The notes beneath the pieces are model-generated. The model did no database searches, had not been told where the DNA came from, and saw nothing but the letters and a program-made list of their open reading frames with translations. Below, piece after piece: positions 18,284 through 28,980 of a stretch of 64,000 nucleotides of DNA. Positions within the stretch are counted from its first letter, which is position 1. The number at the start of each line of letters is the position of its first letter. Source of the stretch: Inmirania thermothiophila (GTDB lineage: Bacteria; Pseudomonadota; Gammaproteobacteria; DSM-100275); the NCBI RefSeq assembly GCF_003751635.1, contig NZ_RJVI01000002.1, forward strand, positions 1,000,483 to 1,064,482, given 5' to 3'. A program made the translations under genes and the position numbers.

Positions 18284-18715
18284 ATGTTCCGCAACATCCT
18301 CCTGCCGGTGAACCTGACCGAGGGGCCGCACAGCCCGCGCGCCCTGGAGGCGGCGCTGGAGTATGCGCGCCGCGACGGAGCCCATCTCTACGTGCTGGAG
18401 GTGCTGCCCGACTACGGCCTGCCGGTGGTGGCCTCCTTCTTCCCGCCGGAGGCGCGCGCGGCGGCCGTGCGCGAGACCGAGCAGCAGCTCGCCGACTTCG
18501 TGCGCCGGCACGTGCCGGAGGGGGTCGCGGTCACCGCGGTGGTGCGCGAGGGCCGCCCCTACGAGCAGATCCTCGAGGAGGCCGGCCGCCACCGCATCGA
18601 CCTCATCGTCATCCCCAGCCGCCACATGGGCACCATGGAGGGCTTCCTCCTCGGCTCCACCGCCGAGAAGGTGGTGCGCCACGCCCGCTGCTCGGTGCTG
18701 GTGGTGCGCGACTGA
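18284..18715 (+). CDS. Universal stress protein linked to the TRAP transporter
   Basis: 143 residues, UspA family (FRNILLPVNLTEG at the start, IPSRHMGTMEGFLLGSTAEKVVRHA near the end). UspA proteins encoded right after TRAP permeases, such as TeaD, bind ATP and modulate transport. The GS-T part of the ATP site is present, while the G-x2-H motif is replaced by SRHMG. ATG 18284 has a GAGGGAGGG ribosome site and the gene is 11 bases after the permease, so it is in the same operon. Confidence 0.88.
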   Translation: MFRNILLPVNLTEGPHSPRALEAALEYARRDGAHLYVLEVLPDYGLPVVASFFPPEARAAAVRETEQQLADFVRRHVPEGVAVTAVVREGRPYEQILEEAGRHRIDLIVIPSRHMGTMEGFLLGSTAEKVVRHARCSVLVVRD

Positions 18716-18726
18716 AGCCGCGGCGG

Positions 18727-18769
18727 GACCGCGTCGCCCCGGCGCCGTGCCGCCGGCGGCGGCGCGGTC
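18727..18769. terminator. Hairpin between convergent stress-protein and lipoprotein genes
   Basis: GACCGCG at 18727-18733 pairs with CGCGGTC at 18763-18769, with a further GC-rich inner stem. It fills the 54-bp gap between two convergent stop codons, so it may end transcription in both directions. No long U-tract is seen. Confidence 0.4.
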
Positions 18770-19105
18770 TCAGCGTTGCTGGCGGCGCTTCCAGGCCTGC
18801 CAGGCGCGCCATTCCTGGAACTCGCGCCAGGCCTCGGTGCCCTCGTTGGCCTCGCGCCAGCGCATGTAGGCGCGCCAGGCACGGAAGGTCTCCAGATCGT
18901 CCTCCCCCTGCGCCGTCGCAGCCTGCGCGGCATCCTGCGCCGCCTTGGGAGCCGCCGCCGCGTCGGACCGCCCGAGGGCGACCTCGCCCGACGCCCCGGA
19001 CAGGATGCCCGGACCCTCGGGGATCTCGTTCTGCGAGCGGTAGGCGAACGGGCGGCCGGCACAGCCGGCGACGAGCAGCACCAGAATCGGGATCGGCCAG
19101 CGCAT
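18770..19105 (-). CDS. Small lipoprotein with Trp-rich C-terminus
   Basis: 111 residues. Signal peptide with lipobox LVAGC (lipid on Cys15), then an Ala-rich linker. The C-terminal 40 residues are unusually rich in Trp, Arg and Glu (FRAWRAYMRW, AWREF, EWRAWQAW), predicting an amphipathic or coiled helix with six tryptophans. I do not recognise a family. ATG 19105 has a GAGGAG ribosome site. It lies 48 bases downstream of the porin gene on the same strand and may share its transcript; an envelope structural role is possible but is inference. Confidence 0.7.
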   Translation of the reverse strand: MRWPIPILVLLVAGCAGRPFAYRSQNEIPEGPGILSGASGEVALGRSDAAAAPKAAQDAAQAATAQGEDDLETFRAWRAYMRWREANEGTEAWREFQEWRAWQAWKRRQQR

Positions 19106-19153
19106 CGGAACTCCTCAGGGGGGCGCACCCCCGCGGTGCGCCCCCGCGATGGG

Positions 19154-20221
19154 TCAGAACTTCACCCGGCTGCCCAGCGTGGCGATGGTGATGTCGTCGA
19201 AGTTCGCGCCGGACCGATCGAGGCTGTGCACCTTGACCCCGGCGAAGAGCTCCACGCTCGCGATCGGCTTGAAGACGTAGCCGATCCCCACCATGTCGGC
19301 GTCATCGCCTTGCTGCGCCTCGTCCTCGGCGCTCGCGAAGTCCACCGACACCGCGTGGCGGCCCTGCCGGTAGCCCAGCTTCAGGTACCAGTAGTCGGCA
19401 TCCAGCATGTCGTCGTCCTCACGGTGGGAAAGCGCGGCGGTGACGTTGAAGCCGCTCGGGTGCAGCCACGAGATGGAGCCGCCGCTGGTCTCCACGTCGC
19501 CCTTGTCCTTGGTATCCCTCGTGGAGAAGCCCACCGCCGCCGCCAGGCGCCCGCCGCCGCCGAGCTCGCCGGCATAGCGCCCCGCCACCTCGATGACGTC
19601 GTCCCCATCGCCCCCCTTGCTGCCGAAGCTGACCGCGAGCCCGAACGGGCCGAGCGGGGGCGTGTCGTAGCGCACGCGGTCGTAGCGGCTCTCGAAATCG
19701 AACTGATCGATCACCTCGCCGATCTTGGGCCCTGCGGTTCCTCCGTCCTGGAACCTGATACTGGCGCCGATGTCGGTCACCCCCGCATAGTTGACGATGC
19801 TGGTGCCCGACAGATCCACCTCGACCCCGCCGTTGGCGGCGCCGTCGCCCTGACCCAGGCTCACCTTGCCGAAGGCGCCCTGGAGGAAGACGTCGAGATG
19901 GCGCTCGTTGAGGTCCAGGCCGCCGGTGTTGCGCTCGGCGAACGAGACCTTGCTCGAGTTGTTGGAGACCATCTCCACCTCCCAATTGATCCCCGCCTTC
20001 ATGCCGCCGCCGATGTCACCGGCGCCGACGAAGCGGAAGCGGGTGTTGCTGGTCTCCGGATCGACGAAGAAGCTGTCGGAGCGGTCGCCGTCGTCGACGA
20101 ACATGAGGGCCCGGGCCACGTGCCCGGAGATCTTGGCCTCGATGGCCGATGCCGGTGCAGCGGCGAGGCCGCCCGCGAGAGCCGCGGTCACGGCGGCGGT
20201 CAGGACAGGCATGCGCATCAT
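19154..20221 (-). CDS. General porin, outer-membrane beta-barrel
   Basis: 355 residues. Signal peptide (1-25, PASA-IEA), then alternating beta-strands and loops typical of Gram-negative trimeric porins: ISGHVARALMFVDDGD at the start, KVSLGQGDGAANGG, and the C-terminal strand ATLGSRVKF ending in the Phe used for barrel assembly. ATG 20221 has GGGAGGA upstream. Slightly lower GC and AAC/GAC-rich loops set it apart from metabolic neighbours. It diverges from the aldolase gene across a 228-bp gap. Substrate unknown. Confidence 0.88.
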   Translation of the reverse strand: MMRMPVLTAAVTAALAGGLAAAPASAIEAKISGHVARALMFVDDGDRSDSFFVDPETSNTRFRFVGAGDIGGGMKAGINWEVEMVSNNSSKVSFAERNTGGLDLNERHLDVFLQGAFGKVSLGQGDGAANGGVEVDLSGTSIVNYAGVTDIGASIRFQDGGTAGPKIGEVIDQFDFESRYDRVRYDTPPLGPFGLAVSFGSKGGDGDDVIEVAGRYAGELGGGGRLAAAVGFSTRDTKDKGDVETSGGSISWLHPSGFNVTAALSHREDDDMLDADYWYLKLGYRQGRHAVSVDFASAEDEAQQGDDADMVGIGYVFKPIASVELFAGVKVHSLDRSGANFDDITIATLGSRVKF

Positions 20222-20449
20222 CGTGGTCCTCCCTGAAGGGTGGCAGAAGCGTAACGACGCGATCGTTGCGCCCTCCTGGCGGACCCGGCGGTCCACCGCC
20301 CCTCCGGAGGACTGCAGCCCGACGGCGGGCCGCGGAATCAGTGTAAAGACCAAGCCACGGAGATTGCAACCACGTTGTCCCCTCCCGGCGAATTGTCTAT
20401 CGTGGACGCCTCCGCGGATCCCGACCCGTCCCCGTCAGGGAGGTGCGCC

Positions 20450-21499
20450 ATGAACACCATCGAGGCCCTGCTCGGCCCGGAGGCCGAGGATCTCCTGACC
20501 CACCGCTGCACCACCATCCCCAAGGAGCGGCTGCACCTGCCGGGCCCCGACTTCGTCGACCGCGTGGTGGCGCAGAGCGACCGCAGCCCGGCGGTGATGC
20601 GCAGCCTGCAGACGCTGTTCGACACCGGGAGGCTCGCCGGCACCGGCTATCTCTCGATCCTGCCCGTGGACCAGGGCGTGGAGCACTCGGCCGGGGCCTC
20701 CTTCGCCCCCAATCCCATCTACTTCGACCCCGAGAACATCGTGCGCCTGGCCATCGAGGGCGGCTGCAACGCGGTGGCCTCGACCCTGGGGGTGCTGGGC
20801 GCGGTGGCGCGCCGCTACGCCCACCGCATCCCCTTCATCGTCAAGCTCAATCACAACGAGCTGCTCACCTACCCCAACATCCACGACCAGACGCTGTTCG
20901 CGCAGGTGGAGCAGGCCTTCGAGATGGGCGCGGTGGCGGTGGGGGCCACCATCTACTTCGGCTCCGAGGAGTCGCGCCGGCAGATCCTGGAGATCAGCGA
21001 GGCCTTCGCCCGCGCCCACGAGCTGGGCATGGCCACCGTCCTCTGGGCCTATCTCCGCAACCCCGCCTTCAAGCACGAGGGCACGGACTACCACGTCGCC
21101 GCCGACCTCACCGGCCAGGCCAACCACCTGGGCGTGACCATCGAGGCCGACATCGTCAAGCAGAAGCAGGCCGAGAACAACGGCGGCTACACCGCCCTCG
21201 GCTTCGGCAAGACCCACCCCAAGGTCTACGAGGCCCTCACCTCCGACCACCCCATCGACCTCGTGCGCTACCAGGTGGCCTGCTGCTACATGGGGCGCGC
21301 GGGGCTGATCAACTCCGGCGGCCCCTCGGGGCAGAACGACCTCCACCAGGCGGTGCGCACGGCGGTGATCAACAAGCGCGCCGGCGGCATGGGGCTGATC
21401 TCCGGGCGCAAGGCCTTCCAGAAGCCCATGGAGGAGGGCGTGCGGCTGCTGCACGCGATCCAGGACGTCTATCTCTCGAAGGACGTCACCATCGCCTGA
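20450..21499 (+). CDS. fbaB: Class I fructose-bisphosphate aldolase (FbaB/DhnA type)
   Basis: 349 residues, the length of E. coli FbaB. It cleaves or forms fructose 1,6-bisphosphate through a Schiff base. The lysine of [14 protein letters not shown] (Lys237) matches the catalytic lysine of that family; [15 protein letters not shown] and VKLNHNELL are other landmarks. ATG 20450 has a GGGAGG ribosome site. Pyruvate phosphate dikinase follows after 31 bases, pairing two reversible steps of glycolysis/gluconeogenesis. The upstream 228 bp shared with the porin gene contains AT-rich DNA at about 20340-20400, probably promoters, but no clear consensus. Confidence 0.94.
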   Translation: MNTIEALLGPEAEDLLTHRCTTIPKERLHLPGPDFVDRVVAQSDRSPAVMRSLQTLFDTGRLAGTGYLSILPVDQGVEHSAGASFAPNPIYFDPENIVRLAIEGGCNAVASTLGVLGAVARRYAHRIPFIVKLNHNELLTYPNIHDQTLFAQVEQAFEMGAVAVGATIYFGSEESRRQILEISEAFARAHELGMATVLWAYLRNPAFKHEGTDYHVAADLTGQANHLGVTIEADIVKQKQAENNGGYTALGFGKTHPKVYEALTSDHPIDLVRYQVACCYMGRAGLINSGGPSGQNDLHQAVRTAVINKRAGGMGLISGRKAFQKPMEEGVRLLHAIQDVYLSKDVTIA

Positions 21500-21530
21500 G
21501 GATCTCGACACCCGAGGCTGGGGAGGGGAC

Positions 21531-24279
<2,749 letters not shown>

Positions 24280-24299
<20 letters not shown>

Positions 24300-24723
24300 G
24301 CCGGCGGGGCTGGGGCGGCGCCTCGGCGCCGCCCTCTACGACGGGCTGCTGCTGCTCGCCCTGTGGTTCTTCGCCACCCTCGCCCTGATGCCCTTCACCG
24401 GCGGCGCGATCCCGCCCGGGGATCTGCGCTACGAGGCGTATCTCGTGGCGGTGGGCGGGCTCTTCTTCGTCTACTTCTGGAGCCGCGGCGGCCAGACGCT
24501 GGGCATGCGCGCCTGGCGGCTGCGCCTGGTGGGGCCCGACGGGCGCCCGCCCCGGGCCGGGCGCGCCGCCTGCCGCTACCTCCTGGCCTGGCTCTCGTGG
24601 GGGCTCGGCGGCCTGGGGATCCTCTGGGTGCTGGTCGACCGCGAGCGGCGCGCCTGGCACGACCTCGCCTGCGGCACGCGCGTGCTGCGGCTGCCGAAGG
24701 GCGGGCTCAGCGCACGGCCCTGA
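24280..24723 (+). CDS. RDD-family membrane protein
   Basis: 147 residues. The start carries LGRRLGAALYDGLLLLALWF (the R...D of the RDD name), followed by three or four membrane helices. The C-terminal part has GGQTLGMRAWRLRL and VDRERRAWHDLACGT, which are standard for the family. The function is unclear; some members are transporters. ATG 24280 lies inside the ppdK end, with GCGAGGA before it. It converges on and overlaps lptG by 17 bases. Confidence 0.85.
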
Positions 24724-25765
24724 ACGCGACCCCCACCGCGAGGGCCAGCACCGCCGCCGGCAGCGCGGCCCCCAGCACCGGCGGCCAGCCGAAGGCGTGT
24801 CCGGCCTGCTCGCTGAGGCGCGCCCCCAGGTGCACGGCGATGCCGAGGAAGATCCCCGCCGCCAGCCGCGCCCCCGCGGAGCTGCTGCGCAGCGGCCCGA
24901 AGACGAAGGGCACCGCCAGGGCCACGATCAGCAGGTTGGTCAGCGGCGAGAGGAGCTTGGCCCACAGCGCCGCCTCGTAGCGGCGCGCATCGAGGCCGTT
25001 GGCGCGCAGATAGGCGCGGTAGCGCAGAAGGCCGCGCACCGAGAGCTCCTCCGGAGGGGTGGCGAGAACCCGCGCCGTCTCCGGGTCCAGCAGCGCCGGC
25101 GCCTGCACCCGCGCCGCGTCCCGCGCCCCCACTGTCCCCTCGCCGAAGTCGGTGGTGCGCACGTCGTGCAGCACCCATGCACCCTCCTCGAGGGTCGCGA
25201 GACGCGCCGTGCGCACGCGGCGGAGCCCCTCTTCGTCCGTCTCGTAGACGGTCACCCCCACCAGCCGCCCGCCCGGCAGGATGCGCTGGACGTGGACGAA
25301 GTGCCCCCCGGCGCGGGCCCAGAAGCCGCTCTCGCTGTACATGATGCCCAGCGACTCGGCGTGCGCGCGGGTGGCGCGGGCGAGGCGCTCGGTCTGCGGC
25401 ACCACCCACTCGCCCAGCACCGCCGCCGCCGCGGCCAGGGGCAGGGCCGCCACCATCACCGAGGCCCCGATGCGCGGCACCGAGATCCCCGCCGCCCGCA
25501 TCACCACGAGCTCGCTGCGCGCGGCGAGCGCCCCGAGCCCCATCAGGGTCCCGAGGAGCAGCGCCAGCGGCATCAGCGCCACCGCCTCCCCGGGCAGGCC
25601 CAGCAGCACGTGGCGCAGGGCGGCGGCGGGCGGATAGGCGGCGTCCACCCGCGCAAGCTCCCCCATGAGGCCCACCACCGTGTCCAGGGCCGCCACCGCC
25701 CCGAGCGCGAGCAGCGTCGCCGCCGCCACCGTGCGCCCGATGTAGCGGTCGAGGATCCCGATCAC
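24707..25765 (-). CDS. lptG: LPS export ABC transporter permease LptG
   Basis: 352 residues (E. coli 360). Inner-membrane partner of LptF in the LptB2FGC complex that extracts LPS. Six helices with a central periplasmic beta-jellyroll; landmarks are ILDRYIGRT at the N-terminus, MPLALLLGTLMGLGALAARSELVVMRAAGIS (coupling helix region) and SPLTNLLIVALAVPFVFGPLR. GTG 25765 overlaps the lptF stop (GTGA). Confidence 0.93.
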   Translation of the reverse strand: MIGILDRYIGRTVAAATLLALGAVAALDTVVGLMGELARVDAAYPPAAALRHVLLGLPGEAVALMPLALLLGTLMGLGALAARSELVVMRAAGISVPRIGASVMVAALPLAAAAAVLGEWVVPQTERLARATRAHAESLGIMYSESGFWARAGGHFVHVQRILPGGRLVGVTVYETDEEGLRRVRTARLATLEEGAWVLHDVRTTDFGEGTVGARDAARVQAPALLDPETARVLATPPEELSVRGLLRYRAYLRANGLDARRYEAALWAKLLSPLTNLLIVALAVPFVFGPLRSSSAGARLAAGIFLGIAVHLGARLSEQAGHAFGWPPVLGAALPAAVLALAVGVAFRAVR

Positions 25766-26823
25766 CGCCGCCCCCGCAGCGGGCGCAGGGCGAGCCCGGC
25801 CCAGAGCAGCAGCGCCGCGCCGTGCACCCACCAGAGGCCCAGCGCCGCCGGCACCCGCCCGCCCTCGAGCCAGCTGCGCCCGGCGAGCAGCAGGTTGAAG
25901 TAGACGAGATAGAGGACGAGCGCGGCGAGCAGCGGCCAGGCCCTGCCCCGGCGCGGATCGGTGCGCGCCAGCGGCAACGCCACCACCCCCAGGACCGGGA
26001 TCGCCAGCGCCAGCGCCAGGCGCCAGTGCAGCTCGGCGCGCGCGGCGGGGGCGCCGTCGGCGAGGAGCTCGCCCAGGTCGCGCGCCCGCTCCACCGCCCC
26101 GGGGTCGAGCCGCGGCTCGGCCACGCGCAGCCCGTGGGCGGCGAAGCGCAGCAGCCGCCAGTCGCGCCGCCCCGGCTCGCCCTCGTAGCGCACCCCGTCG
26201 TGGAGGATCAGGTGGCGCTCGCCGTCGGGCAGGGTGACCCGCTCGGCCCAGCGCGCGCGCAGCACCGTACGCCCCTCGGGGCCGCGCACCTCGGCGAAGA
26301 CCGCCTCGAAGCGGCGCCGGTCGGGCGAGATGCGTTCGGCGTAGAAGGTCACGCGACCGTCCTCCGAGGAGCGGAAGCGGCCCGCCTCGAAGGCGCTCGC
26401 CTCGGCCCGCAGCTCCGCCTCGCGCTCCATGCGCTCGGCCGCGGTCTCGGCCCAGGGCGCCGCCCAGCCCGCGACGACCAGCACCAGCCCCGCCGCCGGC
26501 AGCGCCACCGCGAGGACGCCGCGGTAGATGCGCGCGGGCGGCACCCCGCAGGCGAGCATCGCGGTGATCTCGCTGTCGCGGTAGAGGCGGCCCAGGACCG
26601 CCATGGCGGCGACGAAGAAGGCCGCCGGCAGGATCGCCGGCAGGGTCTTCAGCACCTTGAGCAGCAGCAGGGTGCCGAGGACGTCCGCGGGCAGCTCGCC
26701 GGCGGCGACCCGCGCCGCGAGGGCGGCGAAGCGGTTGCTGAGGAGCATCGCCACCAGGACCAGGAGCGCGAGCACCGAGGCGCGCGCCACGTCCCCGCCC
26801 ACATAGCGGGTCAGGACCGCCAC
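25762..26823 (-). CDS. lptF: LPS export ABC transporter permease LptF
   Basis: 353 residues (E. coli 366). Inner-membrane LPS export permease. N-terminal LTRYVGGDVARAS, the coupling segment LYRDSEITAMLACGVPPARIY, a periplasmic domain (about 125-255) and final helices with LALAIPVLGVVALPLARTDPRRGR. The GTG start at 26823 has GGGAGG upstream. It diverges from pepA across 145 bp; lptF next to pepA is a common gammaproteobacterial arrangement. Confidence 0.93.
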   Translation of the reverse strand: MAVLTRYVGGDVARASVLALLVLVAMLLSNRFAALAARVAAGELPADVLGTLLLLKVLKTLPAILPAAFFVAAMAVLGRLYRDSEITAMLACGVPPARIYRGVLAVALPAAGLVLVVAGWAAPWAETAAERMEREAELRAEASAFEAGRFRSSEDGRVTFYAERISPDRRRFEAVFAEVRGPEGRTVLRARWAERVTLPDGERHLILHDGVRYEGEPGRRDWRLLRFAAHGLRVAEPRLDPGAVERARDLGELLADGAPAARAELHWRLALALAIPVLGVVALPLARTDPRRGRAWPLLAALVLYLVYFNLLLAGRSWLEGGRVPAALGLWWVHGAALLLWAGLALRPLRGRR

Positions 26824-26968
26824 GGCGGGCCTCCCGCGGGCCGCTTTTCTTGTCCTTTTCGCGCCCTTTGCGCCGGATTCATGTAAACTGCCCGAATTCG
26901 AAACTCTCGCCCCCACGACGGGGCCCACAGCATAGCACGGCGTCCACCCGGAACCGCGGAGGGAGGAG

Positions 26969-28465
26969 ATGGAATACCAGCTCAAGAGCGGAAGCCCGGA
27001 CAAGCAGCGCAGCGCCTGCCTCGTGGTCGGCGTCTTCGAGCCGCGGCGGCTGTCGGCGGCGGCGGAGGCGGTGGACCGCGCCGCCGGCGGCCTGCTCTCG
27101 ACCATCCTGCGCCGCGGCGACATGGACGGGCGGCGCGGCCAGCTCCTGCTGCTCCACCAGGTCCCGGGCGTGCTCGCCGACCGCGTCCTCCTGGTGGGCC
27201 TCGGGCGCGAGCGGGAGCTCACCGACGGCCGCTACCGCGAGGTGGTGCGCGCGGCGGTGGCCCACCTCGACGAGGGCGGCGCCATGGAGGCCACGGTGTG
27301 CCTGTGCGAGCTCCCGGTGAAGGGGCGCGACCTCTACTGGCGCGTGCGCGAGACCGTGGTGGCGGCCGAGGACGCCCTCTACCGCTTCGAGACCCTCAAG
27401 AGCGAGAAGACGCCGCGCCGCCGCCCCCTGCGCCGCCTCACCCTGATGGTGCCGGGGCGGCGCGAGCGCGCCGTGGGCGAGGAGGCGGTCCGCCACGGCG
27501 AGGCCATCGCCGAGGGCGTGCGCCTCGCGCGGGACCTGGGCAACCTGCCCGGCAACATCTGCACCCCGGCCCATCTCGCCGACGAGGCCCGACGCCTCGC
27601 CGAGGCCCACGAGGCGGTCTCGGTGGAGGTGCTCGAGCGCGAGGACATGGAGCGGCTCGGCATGGGGGCGCTGCTCTCGGTGGCCAAGGGCAGCCGCCAG
27701 CCCCCCAAGCTCATCGTGCTCCACTACCGGGGCGCGGCCGAGGACGAGCGCCCCTACGCGCTGGTGGGCAAGGGGATCACCTTCGACTCCGGCGGCATCT
27801 CCATCAAGCCGGCGGCGGCCATGGACGAGATGAAGTTCGACATGTGCGGCGCCGCCGCCGTGCTCGGCACCTTCCGGGCCGCCGCGAGGCTCGGCCTGCC
27901 CGTCAACCTCGTCGGCCTGATCCCGAGCTGCGAGAACCTCCCCGACGGCGCCGCCAACAAGCCGGGCGACGTCGTCACCTCCCTGTCCGGCAAGACCATC
28001 GAGGTGCTCAACACCGACGCCGAGGGGCGGCTCATCCTGTGCGACGCCCTGACCTACGCCGGCCGCTACGAGCCCCGCGCGGTGGTGGACATCGCCACCC
28101 TCACCGGGGCCTGCGTCATCGCGCTGGGGCGGCACGCCCACGGCCTCTTCGCCAACCAGCCCGGGCTTGCCCACGAGCTGCTCGAGGCCGGCCGCCGCGC
28201 CGGGGACCGCGCCTGGGAGCTGCCGCTGTGGGACGAGTACCAGGAGCAGCTCAAGAGCAACTTCGCCGACATGGCCAACGTCGGCGGCCGCGACGCCGGC
28301 GCCATCACCGCCGCCTGCTTCCTCGCCCGCTTCGCCGAGAAGTACCGCTGGGCCCACCTGGACATCGCCGGCACCGCCTGGCTCACCGGCGAGCAGAAGG
28401 GGGCCACGGGGCGGCCGGTGCCGCTGCTGGTGCAGTGGCTGCTGGACCGCGCCGCAGGGGCGTGA
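26969..28465 (+). CDS. pepA: Leucyl aminopeptidase (M17)
   Basis: 498 residues (E. coli 503). Di-metal peptidase removing N-terminal residues; in E. coli PepA also binds DNA. The C-terminal catalytic domain shows VGKGITFDSGGISIKPAAAMDEMKFDMCGAAA and NTDAEGRLIL, which carry the metal ligands and catalytic Lys/Arg. The N-terminal domain is less conserved. ATG 26969 has GGAGGGAGGAG. It overlaps or nearly abuts holC, as in many gammaproteobacteria. Confidence 0.96.
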   Translation: MEYQLKSGSPDKQRSACLVVGVFEPRRLSAAAEAVDRAAGGLLSTILRRGDMDGRRGQLLLLHQVPGVLADRVLLVGLGRERELTDGRYREVVRAAVAHLDEGGAMEATVCLCELPVKGRDLYWRVRETVVAAEDALYRFETLKSEKTPRRRPLRRLTLMVPGRRERAVGEEAVRHGEAIAEGVRLARDLGNLPGNICTPAHLADEARRLAEAHEAVSVEVLEREDMERLGMGALLSVAKGSRQPPKLIVLHYRGAAEDERPYALVGKGITFDSGGISIKPAAAMDEMKFDMCGAAAVLGTFRAAARLGLPVNLVGLIPSCENLPDGAANKPGDVVTSLSGKTIEVLNTDAEGRLILCDALTYAGRYEPRAVVDIATLTGACVIALGRHAHGLFANQPGLAHELLEAGRRAGDRAWELPLWDEYQEQLKSNFADMANVGGRDAGAITAACFLARFAEKYRWAHLDIAGTAWLTGEQKGATGRPVPLLVQWLLDRAAGA

Positions 28466-28473
28466 CCCCGGCG

Positions 28474-28899
28474 GTGACCCGGATCGACTTCTACGTCCTC
28501 GAGGAGCCGGGGACGGAGCCGCGCCGGCGCCTCGCCTGCCGCCTCGCGGAGAAGGCCTTCGCCCAGGGCCACGCCGTCTTTCTCCACGCCGCCGACGAGG
28601 CCGAGGCGGCGGCCCTGGACGAGCTGCTCTGGACATTCCGCGCCGGCAGCTTCGTCCCCCATGCGCGCCCGGGCGATCCCCTCGCCGCGACCGTGCGCGT
28701 GCTCATCGACGCCGGCGCGCCGCCCGCGGACATGAGCGACGTCCTCGTCAACCTCCACCCCGACGTCCCGCCCTTCTTCAGCCGCTTCGGGCGCCTGGCC
28801 GAGATCGTCACCCCCGACACCCGCGCGGCCGCCCGCGCCCGCTACCGCCACTACCAGCAGCGCGGCTACCCGCTCCACACCCACCGGCTCGGCCGCTGA
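28474..28899 (+). CDS. holC: DNA polymerase III chi subunit
   Basis: 141 residues. Chi links the clamp loader to single-strand-binding protein. Family pattern visible: RIDFYVLEE at the start, ACRLAEKAFAQGHAVFLHA, LDELLWTFRAGSFVPH, and a C-terminal AR-RYRHYQQRGYPL. I use GTG 28474; GTG 28462, overlapping the pepA stop (GTGA), would add four residues and is equally possible. The pepA-holC-valS order is typical of gammaproteobacteria. Confidence 0.9.
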   Translation: MTRIDFYVLEEPGTEPRRRLACRLAEKAFAQGHAVFLHAADEAEAAALDELLWTFRAGSFVPHARPGDPLAATVRVLIDAGAPPADMSDVLVNLHPDVPPFFSRFGRLAEIVTPDTRAAARARYRHYQQRGYPLHTHRLGR

Positions 28900-28934
28900 G
28901 CCGCCGGCGGCGAGACGCGGCCGCACGCATCCTT

Positions 28935-28940
28935 TAGAAT
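28935..28940 (+). promoter_or_regulatory. Possible -10 element upstream of valS
   Basis: TAGAAT in an AT-richer island (TTTAGAATCTTC) about 40 bases before the valS ATG, in an 81-bp gap. No -35 match; weak support. Confidence 0.3.
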
Positions 28941-28980
28941 CTTCAGCCCTTTCCGCCTTGCACGCATCGGCCGAGGGACC

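Noticed and set aside
20351..20368. Possible sigma-54 promoter for the aldolase (AGCCACG, four bases, TTGCA)
   Set aside because: The -24 element has GC where GG is nearly invariant, so it is not counted as a site despite a good -12 half.
26868..26889. TTGCGC/TAAACT pair upstream of pepA as a sigma-70 promoter
   Set aside because: Spacing of about 10 bases is too short for a -35/-10 pair; only the -10-like word remains and it is weak.
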